Shown here: piece by piece, positions 40,914 through 48,583 of the stretch
Position numbering within the stretch: position 1 is the stretch's first letter
How the letters are laid out: every line of letters starts with the position of its first letter
Origin: Actinomycetota bacterium
GTDB lineage: Bacteria > Actinomycetota > AC-67
Direction of reading: 5' to 3'
NCBI GenBank assembly: GCA_041658565.1
Contig: JBAZZY010000008.1
Coordinates: 1 to 64,000, forward strand
DNA length: 64,000 nt
The notes under the pieces: generated by a model
Seen by the model: the letters and a program-made list of their open reading frames with translations, nothing else
The model's database searches: none
What the model was told of the DNA's origin: nothing
Program-made: the position numbers and the translations under genes

Positions 40914-42897
40914 CCGACTCCTTCTCGCTCGGCGTGGCACTTGCGCTGAGGCCGGGCCTTGGGCTCGCGGACGGCGTCGGTGTCGGCGTCGGCGCTGGCG
41001 ATACGAACGCAGCCGGGGACATCCCGGCGAGCGCGCGCCGCATGAACGTCTTCCATATCCTCGCGGGGAACGACGAACCTGTTACCGCCGCGACACCGCG
41101 CACGTTACGCATCGGGCGAGCAACGTCGGCGTATCCGTTCCACACCACCGTCGCGAGATCGGGCGTGTACCCCGCGAACCACGCGTCGGCGTGGTCTTGC
41201 GTTGTGCCGGTTTTGCCCGCCGCCGGACGTCCGATGCGTGCGGTCTTACCGGTCCCGTTCTCGATCACTCCCCGAAGCACGTCATTCACGGTGTCGGCGA
41301 TCGCCGGGCGCAGCGCGACCGTCGATCCCGGGTCGGCGCGAAACAACACGGCGCCGTCGCGGCCGGTCACCATCTCCAGCATGTAAGGGTCTCGCTGCAC
41401 GCCCCGCGCCGCGAACGTCGAGTAAACCGAAGCAAGCTCCAACGGCGTGACGTCGGCAGTCCCGAGCGCGAGCGATGGAAGCGGCGCCAGACGTGAGCGA
41501 ATCCCCAGACGGTGGGCCGCATCGACAACCGCGTCCGGCCCGACCTTCAGGATCAACTGCGCGTACACCGTGTTCACGCTCAGTTCGGTCGCGCGGCGGA
41601 GTCGCATGGACTTCTCGCTATGCCCGTCGTAGTTGGCAACCGTCCACGGCTTACCGTCAGTCTTCAGCGTGATCTTGGCCGGAGCCGCAAAGACGGTTTC
41701 AGGTCCGATACCGAGTTCGAGTGCGGCCGCAAGAACCGCCGGCTTGAACGTGCTGCCCGGCTGGCGCCGCGCCTGCGTCGCGAGGTTCAGCTGGCGCGCG
41801 CCCCAATCCCGCGCGCCGATCATCGCGCGCACCGCGCCCGTACGAGGGTCGATTGCCACCAGCGCGACATCGGGATCGGAAGTCGCGTCGTACACCTCTC
41901 GCACGGCGGCCTCCGCGGCGCGCTGCATCCCGGCATCCAGAGTGACTGTGACGCGCGAGATCTCACCCGAATACATCGCGCGCGCGCCAAAGCGCCGCTC
42001 GAGTTCGCGGCGCACGTCCTCCAGGAAGTGCGGCGCCGTCCCCCCCGGCACGCGCGCGCGCACCTTCACCGCCGACTCGCGCGCGCCCTCGGCTTCGCCG
42101 ACGGTGACGTGGTCGTCACGCAGCATGAACCCAATCACCGCGTCGCGGCGCGCGCGCGCAGTCTCCGGCGCGCGCGACGGGTCGTACGCCTCCGGCGCGC
42201 GAATGAGCCCGGCAAGCAAGGCGCTCTGCGCAAGCGTCAGCCGTCGAACGTGGCGCCCGAAGTACGTCTGCGCCGCCGCCTCGACGCCGTAGGCACCGCG
42301 ACCGAAGTAGATCGTGTTCAGATACGCCTCAAGAATCTGATCCTTCGTGCGGGCGCGCTCGAGCTTCACCGCAAGCACTGCTTCCTTGACCTTGCGAGTC
42401 AAAGATTGCTCGTTGCCGACGAAAGCGTTCTTGACGTACTGCTGAGTGATCGTGCTTCCGCCCTGCCGAACACCACGTCCCAGCGCATTGGCAATCGCCG
42501 CGCGCACGATCGACGTCGGTCTCAATCCAGAGTGCTCGGCAAAGTGGCGGTCCTCTGTCGCGATCACCGCATGGCGGAGGTCTTCAGGGATCTGCGACAG
42601 CGGGACGGTGACACGGTCGGCCTCAGCGTGAATGCGCCCAAGTGCGCTGCCCCCGCGATCGAGCACCACCACCGACTCGGCCGTCGCGATCGAGTTCGGC
42701 TCCGGGACGTCGGCGAACTCGTAGAGGACGGCGATCCATCCCGCGGCTCCCAGAACCCCCACACCGACGAGGAACGCAACAAAGCGCCTCGCGCGGCGCG
42801 GCGGCTTCTCGGAAACGGCAACACGGCCTTTCGCGACCGGCTTCTTCGCGGACTTCGACGCGGGCTTCGCGCGGCCGCGCTCCGGCGTCTGTTTCAC
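40900..42897 (-). CDS. ponA: Bifunctional class A penicillin-binding protein
   Basis: A 665-residue membrane enzyme that polymerises and cross-links peptidoglycan. After a basic, lysine-rich cytoplasmic start and one membrane helix (residues about 38-58) comes the GT51 transglycosylase: ATEDRHFAEHSGL, GGSTITQQYVKN, KVKEAVLAVKLE and YLNTIYFGRGAYGVEAAA. The transpeptidase has SxxK as STFK in RQPGSTFKPAV, SxN in LSVNTVYA and KTG in AAGKTGTTQDHAD. A proline/threonine-rich tail follows. The GTG start overlaps the preceding stop (GTGA). It corresponds to ponA1 of mycobacteria. Confidence 0.96.
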   Translation of the reverse strand: MKQTPERGRAKPASKSAKKPVAKGRVAVSEKPPRRARRFVAFLVGVGVLGAAGWIAVLYEFADVPEPNSIATAESVVVLDRGGSALGRIHAEADRVTVPLSQIPEDLRHAVIATEDRHFAEHSGLRPTSIVRAAIANALGRGVRQGGSTITQQYVKNAFVGNEQSLTRKVKEAVLAVKLERARTKDQILEAYLNTIYFGRGAYGVEAAAQTYFGRHVRRLTLAQSALLAGLIRAPEAYDPSRAPETARARRDAVIGFMLRDDHVTVGEAEGARESAVKVRARVPGGTAPHFLEDVRRELERRFGARAMYSGEISRVTVTLDAGMQRAAEAAVREVYDATSDPDVALVAIDPRTGAVRAMIGARDWGARQLNLATQARRQPGSTFKPAVLAAALELGIGPETVFAAPAKITLKTDGKPWTVANYDGHSEKSMRLRRATELSVNTVYAQLILKVGPDAVVDAAHRLGIRSRLAPLPSLALGTADVTPLELASVYSTFAARGVQRDPYMLEMVTGRDGAVLFRADPGSTVALRPAIADTVNDVLRGVIENGTGKTARIGRPAAGKTGTTQDHADAWFAGYTPDLATVVWNGYADVARPMRNVRGVAAVTGSSFPARIWKTFMRRALAGMSPAAFVSPAPTPTPTPSASPRPGLSASATPSEKESGGKN

Positions 42898-44372
42898 AGG
42901 AAGCCCCGCCGAACCCCCTGGACGAACAAGACCGCCAACCACCCGACAACGAGACACCCGATGACGACCACGGCGCGCACCGCGGAGGGATCGCGGAGCG
43001 GGAATCCCGGCGCGCGCAGCACCGACGCCGCACAATCGTTCGAGCGGCCCCGGGGAAGCCCCGCAGCGGCCACTCCTGCAGCGGCGACCACGAAGACGAT
43101 CCCGAGTTCGTTGGGAATCGCAGGCAACGGAGCGACCACCAACCGCGATGCCCCGGACGCGAGCGCAGCCGTCGCAATCGCGGCAAGCGCTGCTCCCGGA
43201 GCTACGGCAATCGATGCGATGACGGCAGCCGGCGCGACAAACCACGCCGTCGACGCCGAAGTTCCACCTGCGGCTTCCCCGCGCGCGCGCATCCCCGAGA
43301 CGCCTGCCTGCGCGAGCCAGACCAACGCCGCCGCAAGCGGCAGCGCAACCACAAACATCGGGCGATCACCCAGCGCGCGCGAGAAGGCGGCCGTGGCCAC
43401 CAAAGCGGCACCGGGCAACGTTGCGCCCAACGGGGCCGCACCGACCGTCGGTGAAACCCATCCCTGCGCGCGGCCACCAACGACGATCACCGCGGCCAAG
43501 AACATCCCTGCGGCGAGCAGAACGGCGCCCTGCACCGCAGATGCTCCCGCAAGCCCGAAGGCCGCGACTACCATCGCGAACTGCGCGGTACCGGCCGCCG
43601 CGACTGATGACTCTCGCATCGCGTGGCGCGCGGCAACCGCGGCCGACAACGCCGCCGCGACCGCCATCACGGTCCCCCATTCGGAACCGGACGACGATAC
43701 CCAGGCAACCAGCGCGAGCGCTTGCGCGCGCATCACGCCGAGAGCCACCGCCGAGATCGCCGTGTCTTCACCGAGCACATCGGCAAACCAGCGTGTTCCA
43801 GGGAACACTCCACCGCGCACGACCGCCGCCGTCAGCAGCGCCGCAGCTCCCGCACCGCGAGCCGGCGGCGGGACCCGCATCCCTTCCGCGGCGACGAGAA
43901 CCAAACCGGTCACCGCCACAAGGTCGGACGCTGCGAAGCGAACGCAGGCCCGCAACCCGACGCGCGATCCGCGAACAAAGCACAACACGCCGAAACCCAG
44001 AGTCGAAGCGACGAGGAACGCCGCGAACGAGAACGTGTCGGCCGCCAGCAGCGACGCCACCCCCGCGGCTGCCGTCCCAAGAAACACGGTCCACCGATAC
44101 GGACTCTCTGCGTCGTCGGCTCCCCCTCGCACGACCGGCGCCGCGCACACCACGATCACCGCGAGCGCCAGTCCGGCACGCCAGAGATCGACTTCGAAAC
44201 CGCGCGAGCCGAGAACCCTGCCGTTCGCCGTTTCCCTCGCGACCGCCGCCACGCCGCCCGCTGCCGCGAGCAGTCCAGCGCCGGCGAGCGCGCGCGCGGC
44301 GCGCGGCACCGCCAGCGTCGCCACGGCCGCCGCAGGCAGGGACAGCAGTCCAAGCCACAGGGCGAAGGTCAC
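42894..44372 (-). CDS. Antiporter-like membrane protein (NuoL/M/N-related)
   Basis: A 492-residue, very hydrophobic protein with about 13-14 helices. The segment VVRGGVFPGTRWFADVLGED and the following ISAVALGVMRAQALALVAW align by pattern with the seventh-eighth helices of NuoL/NuoM (KxxxFPxHxWLPDAM..TPVSA), and RESSVAAAGTAQFAMVVAAF with the KRLLAYSTVSQLGY block. The key TM7 lysine is replaced by arginine and the neighbouring histidine is lost, so proton pumping may differ or be absent. Its GTG overlaps the previous stop (TGTGA) and its stop overlaps the PBP start, so it is translationally locked into the cell-wall operon. It has no counterpart in the mycobacterial locus. The assignment is by pattern only. 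Confidence 0.6.
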   Translation of the reverse strand: MTFALWLGLLSLPAAAVATLAVPRAARALAGAGLLAAAGGVAAVARETANGRVLGSRGFEVDLWRAGLALAVIVVCAAPVVRGGADDAESPYRWTVFLGTAAAGVASLLAADTFSFAAFLVASTLGFGVLCFVRGSRVGLRACVRFAASDLVAVTGLVLVAAEGMRVPPPARGAGAAALLTAAVVRGGVFPGTRWFADVLGEDTAISAVALGVMRAQALALVAWVSSSGSEWGTVMAVAAALSAAVAARHAMRESSVAAAGTAQFAMVVAAFGLAGASAVQGAVLLAAGMFLAAVIVVGGRAQGWVSPTVGAAPLGATLPGAALVATAAFSRALGDRPMFVVALPLAAALVWLAQAGVSGMRARGEAAGGTSASTAWFVAPAAVIASIAVAPGAALAAIATAALASGASRLVVAPLPAIPNELGIVFVVAAAGVAAAGLPRGRSNDCAASVLRAPGFPLRDPSAVRAVVVIGCLVVGWLAVLFVQGVRRGFL

Positions 44373-45001
44373 AGCCTCCCTCCTACCAGCACAAGTCCGA
44401 ACGCCAGCGCCGCGAGCACCGTTGCGGCGCGCGGCGCCCACTCCGCGCCCACAACCGAGGCCCCCTTCCACCCCGCGGCGGCACCGACTGCCGATGCGGC
44501 CACCCACGGAATCGCGTCCGTCCACGCCCGCACCTGCGGACCGGCAAACAGCGTCACGATCAGAAGGATCTGTCCGGCAATCGCGACGATCTCCAGTCGA
44601 CGCGCTGCGCCGGCGTCGGCCCGCCACCCCGGCGCAGCGATCACGATCGTCGCCGCGACAAGCGCAAACCACGCAGCCGCGACCGCGACAACGCTGCCGC
44701 GCGCCACAGCCAGCCCGGCTACCGCGTTCGCGCCGCGCACGTCGGCCATCTGCACGGACCCCGCCCGAACCAACCCAACGGCCAACACCCCGATCCACGC
44801 GGGAACCAAGCGCATCTGCATCGCCAGCGCCCATACCGCCGGGGGCTCAGTGGACACGGCGACCGGCGCGGCGCGCGCGGCAAGCAGCAGCACAAGCACC
44901 ACCAAGGCCGACCCGTCCAGCCGTCCGGCGAGCAACAATCCGGCTCCGGCCGCTCCTGCGGCACCGGACGCCAACGCAACGCGTGGGGAGATCACGAGCA
45001 A
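44369..45001 (-). CDS. Hydrophobic membrane protein of the PBP operon
   Basis: A 210-residue protein with about six helices, extremely rich in alanine, valine and leucine. No family is certain. A polar segment between helices (WRADAGAARRLEIVAI) recalls loops of complex I or hydrogenase membrane subunits, which would suit its antiporter-like neighbour, but I cannot confirm it. The start is a TTG at 45001; a GTG at 44995 is equally possible, and neither has a strong ribosome site. Its stop overlaps the start of the antiporter-like gene. It lies 29 bases after the DUF5318 gene. Confidence 0.6.
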   Translation of the reverse strand: MLVISPRVALASGAAGAAGAGLLLAGRLDGSALVVLVLLLAARAAPVAVSTEPPAVWALAMQMRLVPAWIGVLAVGLVRAGSVQMADVRGANAVAGLAVARGSVVAVAAAWFALVAATIVIAAPGWRADAGAARRLEIVAIAGQILLIVTLFAGPQVRAWTDAIPWVAASAVGAAAGWKGASVVGAEWAPRAATVLAALAFGLVLVGGRL

Positions 45002-45030
45002 AGGCTAAACGGAACCGGGCCGCGAAACCG

Positions 45031-45390
45031 TCAGCCGGCGAATTTCTTGCCGGCGGCGTAGCTGCGGACAAGGTGGTTCCAGGAGCACGCGGTGCACACC
45101 TCGACGACGTAGCAAATGAACTCGCCGTAGCGGTCTCGCAGCTCCGACAGGTCTTCCTTGCGGCGAACTCGGCCGTTCTCGCGGCCGTGAAGTTCTTTGC
45201 CGTAGGTGTAGAAGACCAGCCGGAGGTTCTCGTCGTCGCAGACCGGGCACTGCTCCCTCGCCGGCTCTCCGATGAACTGTGCGGCACGCATCAACTCCGG
45301 ATGGGCGTCGCAGACGTCCATCCGCGACACGAACCCCCTGCGCAAGTTCCGCAGGAGGGCTCGCCGTGCCATCCGATAGTCGACGTTCAT
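45031..45390 (-). CDS. DUF5318 zinc-ribbon protein
   Basis: A 119-residue actinobacterial protein of the DUF5318 family, the equivalent of Rv0049. Two metal-binding pairs are seen: CPVC (near residue 48) and CTAC (near 99, in VEVCTACSWNHLVRSY), forming a zinc ribbon. The start MNVDYRMARRALLRNLRRG is typical. The family is regularly encoded beside ponA-type PBPs, suggesting a role in cell-wall growth, though no function is published that I know of. It is first in the minus-strand operon leading to the PBP. Confidence 0.88.
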   Translation of the reverse strand: MNVDYRMARRALLRNLRRGFVSRMDVCDAHPELMRAAQFIGEPAREQCPVCDDENLRLVFYTYGKELHGRENGRVRRKEDLSELRDRYGEFICYVVEVCTACSWNHLVRSYAAGKKFAG

Positions 45391-45477
45391 GGGACCGCTA
45401 ATTCTACGCGGGCTGCCGATCCGGCCAAGGAGCCTCCCCCGAAAGATCCGAATTGACGTGCTCGCCGGTGTGGCGAA

Positions 45478-46752
45478 CTACGCCGGGTTCTGGATCCCGT
45501 GCGCGCCAAAGACCCAGTCCTCGGGGTGGGTGAGGCTGTTCGTCGCCCCATCTTCGTTCGGGTCGGTTTGGGGGATGGGATTCTGCGTCTGGTCGTATGG
45601 ACCCGGGTCTGCGGGGGCATCGCCTTCGTCCACCGCGGCCATCAACTTGCGGAACAGTTCGTGCTCGAACTCGCCGGAAGCCGACGTCCACACGCTGGAT
45701 CGCGTGTCCGCCTCGCGCGACCCCTGCATCCCCAGGCGTACGACGACCATGTCCAGTCCAGGCATGATGTAGACGCGCTGCTCGAACAGGCCGTCCATCA
45801 TGTACATGTCCGTCGGAGCACTCGCGATCTGCGGCGTCGAGCGCTCGTCGCGCGCGTAGACAGTCGCCGTCGTGTACGGCACCCCACCGTTTAGCCAGAA
45901 CAAATACCCGTAGCCCTTGTTCATGGGGCTCTCACTTTGCGCCTCGTCCACAAACTGCTCGGTGATGACCTGCTCACCGTTCCAATTCCCTTCACGCAGC
46001 ATCAGCTCTCCGAGGCGCGCGAAATCCAACGGCTCCATCCGGAGCCCGTAGAAACCGGCCGTGTTCCCCGCCAAGTCGCGCTCCCAGGTCCACCGGCCGC
46101 TGGGGATGCCGATCTTGTCGAACAATTCGGTCTGGGCGAATTCCTGCAGGTCCACCTCGACCGCCTTCTCGACGACTTTGGCCAGCAGGGACACCGAACT
46201 CTGGTGGTACTCGTAATGCGTCCCGGGGGCGTAGTCCACATGCAGGGACAACGCATCGGCAACCCGGTCGGGCATCGTGAACGCGTTGTAGTCCCTGAGG
46301 AAGTTCCAGTGCAGTCCAGAGGTCATAGTGAGCATGTCGCTCACCTTGATCGCGCCGTGCGCTTCGTCCGCAATGTAGGGAGCCTCGGTCAGGTACTCGC
46401 CGACCGTGTCATCCAGGTCGAGCAAACCCATGGTGATCGCGCGCCCGGTCAACATGGCGGTCACGCTCTTGGCCATGGAGAAGCTCTCCCAGCGGCCCTT
46501 GTCCGCGTAGGGGCCGTACCGTTCTTGGCCAACCAGACAGCCGTGCCGGATCACCTTGAACCACCACGAGTCCCGGCTGGTGGCGAAATCGATGGCGTCC
46601 TGGAGTTTGGCGGAGTCCAGTCCAACCGCCTCAGGAGTTGAAGTTCCCCACGCAGTCCCCGGATCGCTGCACGCGGTGGGCGGGTCCGCTTGGGCAGTCC
46701 CCAGGGATGTCAGCGCGATGACCAGCACAAACAGAACGGCTCTCGACTTCAT
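45478..46752 (-). CDS. Secreted beta-lactamase-family serine hydrolase
   Basis: A 424-residue exported enzyme with a signal peptide (residues 1-22, cut at AQA/DPP). It belongs to the class C beta-lactamase/EstB-type group: SxxK as SMAKSVTAML (near residue 93) and the second motif as YEYHQSS (near 180), in place of the usual YxN. Later NKGYGYLFWLN is typical of the family. It may be an esterase, amidase or D-aminopeptidase rather than a true lactamase. The last 40 residues are an acidic, proline-rich tail. It lies between DUF5318 and PadR, where mycobacteria have a different membrane gene. Confidence 0.83.
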   Translation of the reverse strand: MKSRAVLFVLVIALTSLGTAQADPPTACSDPGTAWGTSTPEAVGLDSAKLQDAIDFATSRDSWWFKVIRHGCLVGQERYGPYADKGRWESFSMAKSVTAMLTGRAITMGLLDLDDTVGEYLTEAPYIADEAHGAIKVSDMLTMTSGLHWNFLRDYNAFTMPDRVADALSLHVDYAPGTHYEYHQSSVSLLAKVVEKAVEVDLQEFAQTELFDKIGIPSGRWTWERDLAGNTAGFYGLRMEPLDFARLGELMLREGNWNGEQVITEQFVDEAQSESPMNKGYGYLFWLNGGVPYTTATVYARDERSTPQIASAPTDMYMMDGLFEQRVYIMPGLDMVVVRLGMQGSREADTRSSVWTSASGEFEHELFRKLMAAVDEGDAPADPGPYDQTQNPIPQTDPNEDGATNSLTHPEDWVFGAHGIQNPA

Positions 46753-46860
46753 GGCTCACCCTTCACTCGGTGAATCCAGGTTCGACGTCCGTTTTGTCTT
46801 TCCTGCCGGCGCGCGCCGAGCGTGTTGACAGAGGTTTCGAGACCCCTAGAATGGGTCGAG

Positions 46861-46884
46861 TCGATATATCGAACCGATATATCG
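46861..46884 (+). promoter_or_regulatory. Tandem palindromes before padR-ino1 (operator)
   Basis: TCGATATATCGA (46861-46872) and CGATATATCG (46875-46884) are each perfect palindromes, spaced two bases apart, 19-42 bases before the PadR start. The shared core GATATATC is a likely PadR operator, and the A/T-rich core may double as the -10 box. Confidence 0.65.
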
Positions 46885-46902
46885 TGCAGGCATAGACGTG
46901 AG

Positions 46903-47430
46903 GTGGCTCGAGTGCTCGAACTGGCGGTCCTGGGACTCCTGAAGGAGAAGCCCATGTACGGCTATGAGCTGAAGAAGGCGCTCGACGAGCGCCTCGGGCA
47001 CACCTGGAAGTTCTCTTACGGATCGCTGTACCCGACGCTCAAGCGCCTAGCGAAGCTTGGAGAAGTCGACACCAGCACGCCGGCCGGAGAGTCCTCCCGC
47101 AAGAAGACCGTGTATCGAATGACCCCCCAGGGCGAAACGACATTCGAGACGCTCCTGGAGCAGACGATGCCCGCCGCTTCTCAAGATCGGGGTGCCTTCA
47201 TGCTGCGCCTCGCTTTCTTCCGCTACACCAAGCCCGAGACCCGCCGCCGGCTACTTGAGCGCCGCCGCGGGTACTTGCAGGACCAGCTCGCGAAGATGCT
47301 GGAGTCTTTGAAGAACCTGCGGGAACGCATGGACGCCTACTCGCTGGCGCTCATGCAGTACTCCGCAAACGAAACGGAACACGACATCCGGTGGCTCGAC
47401 ACCATGCTCGAAGCCGAACGGAACGCCTAG
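46903..47430 (+). CDS. PadR-family transcriptional regulator
   Basis: A 175-residue PadR repressor, equivalent by position to Rv0047c. The winged helix occupies the first 90 residues (VLGLLKEKPMYGYELKKAL, FSYGSLYPTLKRLAKLGEV, KKTVYRMTPQGETTFETLL) and a helical Vir_act_alpha_C-type dimerisation domain follows. The GTG at 46903 is chosen as the longest start close to a ribosome site; a GTG at 46912 would also work. It lies 10 bases before ino1, so the two are one operon, and the tandem palindrome upstream suggests it represses itself and ino1. Confidence 0.9.
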   Translation: MARVLELAVLGLLKEKPMYGYELKKALDERLGHTWKFSYGSLYPTLKRLAKLGEVDTSTPAGESSRKKTVYRMTPQGETTFETLLEQTMPAASQDRGAFMLRLAFFRYTKPETRRRLLERRRGYLQDQLAKMLESLKNLRERMDAYSLALMQYSANETEHDIRWLDTMLEAERNA

Positions 47431-47440
47431 GAGGGCCAGC

Positions 47441-48583
47441 ATGTCGAAAAAGGTTCGTGTTGGGATCGTCGGAGCCGGGAACTGCGCTTCATCGCTCGTC
47501 CAGGGCGTTCAGTTCTACTGCGACGCCGACCCCGCCGAGAGCGTACCGGGTCTCATGCACGTCGATCTTGGCGGCATGCATGTTCGAGACGTTGAGTTCT
47601 CCGTCGCCTTCGACGTAGACGCCAACAAGGTCGGTCGCGACCTCTCGGAGGCGTTGGTCACCGAGCCGAACAACACGATCAAGTTCGCCGACATCCCGCC
47701 GCTCGGCATCAAAGTGCGTCGTGGTCCAACACTCGACGGCCTCGGTCGCTACTACCGCGAGGTCGTCACCGAGTCGGCCGAGACTCCGGTGGATGTCGCG
47801 GCAGCGCTGCGCGAGACCGAGACAGACGTCTTGGTGAGCTACTTGCCCGTGGGCAGCGAGGCCGCCGCGCGCTTCTATGCGCAAGCGGCGCTGGACGCAG
47901 GCGTCGGCTTCATCAACTGCATGCCGGTCTTCATCGCATCGACGCCCGAATGGGCCCAGAAGTTCCGCGACGCCGGCGTCCCAATCATCGGCGACGACAT
48001 CAAGAGCCAGGTCGGCGCAACCATCCTGCACCGCTCGCTCGCCAAGTTGTTCGAGGACCGCGGGGTACGCATCGACCGCACCTACCAGTTGAACGTCGGC
48101 GGCAACATGGACTTCATGAACATGCTCGAGCGTGAACGCCTGCAGTCCAAGAAGATCTCCAAGACTCAGGCCGTCACGTCGAACATGACCCACGAGTTGC
48201 CGGCCAAGGACATTCACATCGGCCCGAGCGACCACATCCCGTGGCTGTTGGACCGCAAATGGGCGCACATCCGCATCGAAGGCCGTGAGTTCGGCAACGT
48301 GCCGATCATGATGGAGATGAAGCTCGAAGTTTGGGACTCGCCGAATTCCGCCGGCATCGTCATCGACGCAGTGCGCATGGCCAAGCTCGGACTCGAGCGC
48401 GGTATCGGCGGTCCGCTGATCGGCCCCTCGGCGTACCTGATGAAGTCCCCGCCCGAGCAGTACCCCGACGATGTCGCGCGCCAGTTGGTCGAGCAATTCA
48501 TCGTCGGTACGCCGGTTTCGACGAACGGCCACACCCGGATCGAAATCCCCGAGTTGGCGCCGTTCGCGAGCGACGGCCACTAA
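47441..48583 (+). CDS. ino1: Myo-inositol-3-phosphate synthase
   Basis: Converts glucose-6-phosphate to inositol-3-phosphate with bound NAD, the first step to phosphatidylinositol, mannosides and mycothiol. The 380-residue length is that of the actinobacterial type. The NAD-binding start VGIVGAGNCASSLVQG, the VGFINCMPVFIASTPEW segment, GDDIKSQVGATILHR and NVGGNMDFMNM are all intact. AGGAGG precedes the ATG. The GT87 mannosyltransferase in the same locus could use mannosides built on this inositol. The 3' end overlaps the open frame of the MFS gene. Confidence 0.97.
   Translation: MSKKVRVGIVGAGNCASSLVQGVQFYCDADPAESVPGLMHVDLGGMHVRDVEFSVAFDVDANKVGRDLSEALVTEPNNTIKFADIPPLGIKVRRGPTLDGLGRYYREVVTESAETPVDVAAALRETETDVLVSYLPVGSEAAARFYAQAALDAGVGFINCMPVFIASTPEWAQKFRDAGVPIIGDDIKSQVGATILHRSLAKLFEDRGVRIDRTYQLNVGGNMDFMNMLERERLQSKKISKTQAVTSNMTHELPAKDIHIGPSDHIPWLLDRKWAHIRIEGREFGNVPIMMEMKLEVWDSPNSAGIVIDAVRMAKLGLERGIGGPLIGPSAYLMKSPPEQYPDDVARQLVEQFIVGTPVSTNGHTRIEIPELAPFASDGH

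Noticed and set aside
41512..45456. A 1314-codon open frame on the plus strand opposite the PBP and membrane genes.
   Set aside because: It is a shadow of GC-rich genes on the other strand: basic, low-complexity and without family motifs, while the minus-strand frames carry clear PBP motifs.
45478..46752. The serine hydrolase as a true antibiotic-degrading class C beta-lactamase.
   Set aside because: The second motif is YEYHQ rather than YxN and no KTG box is evident; the EstB/aminopeptidase side of the family is more fitting.
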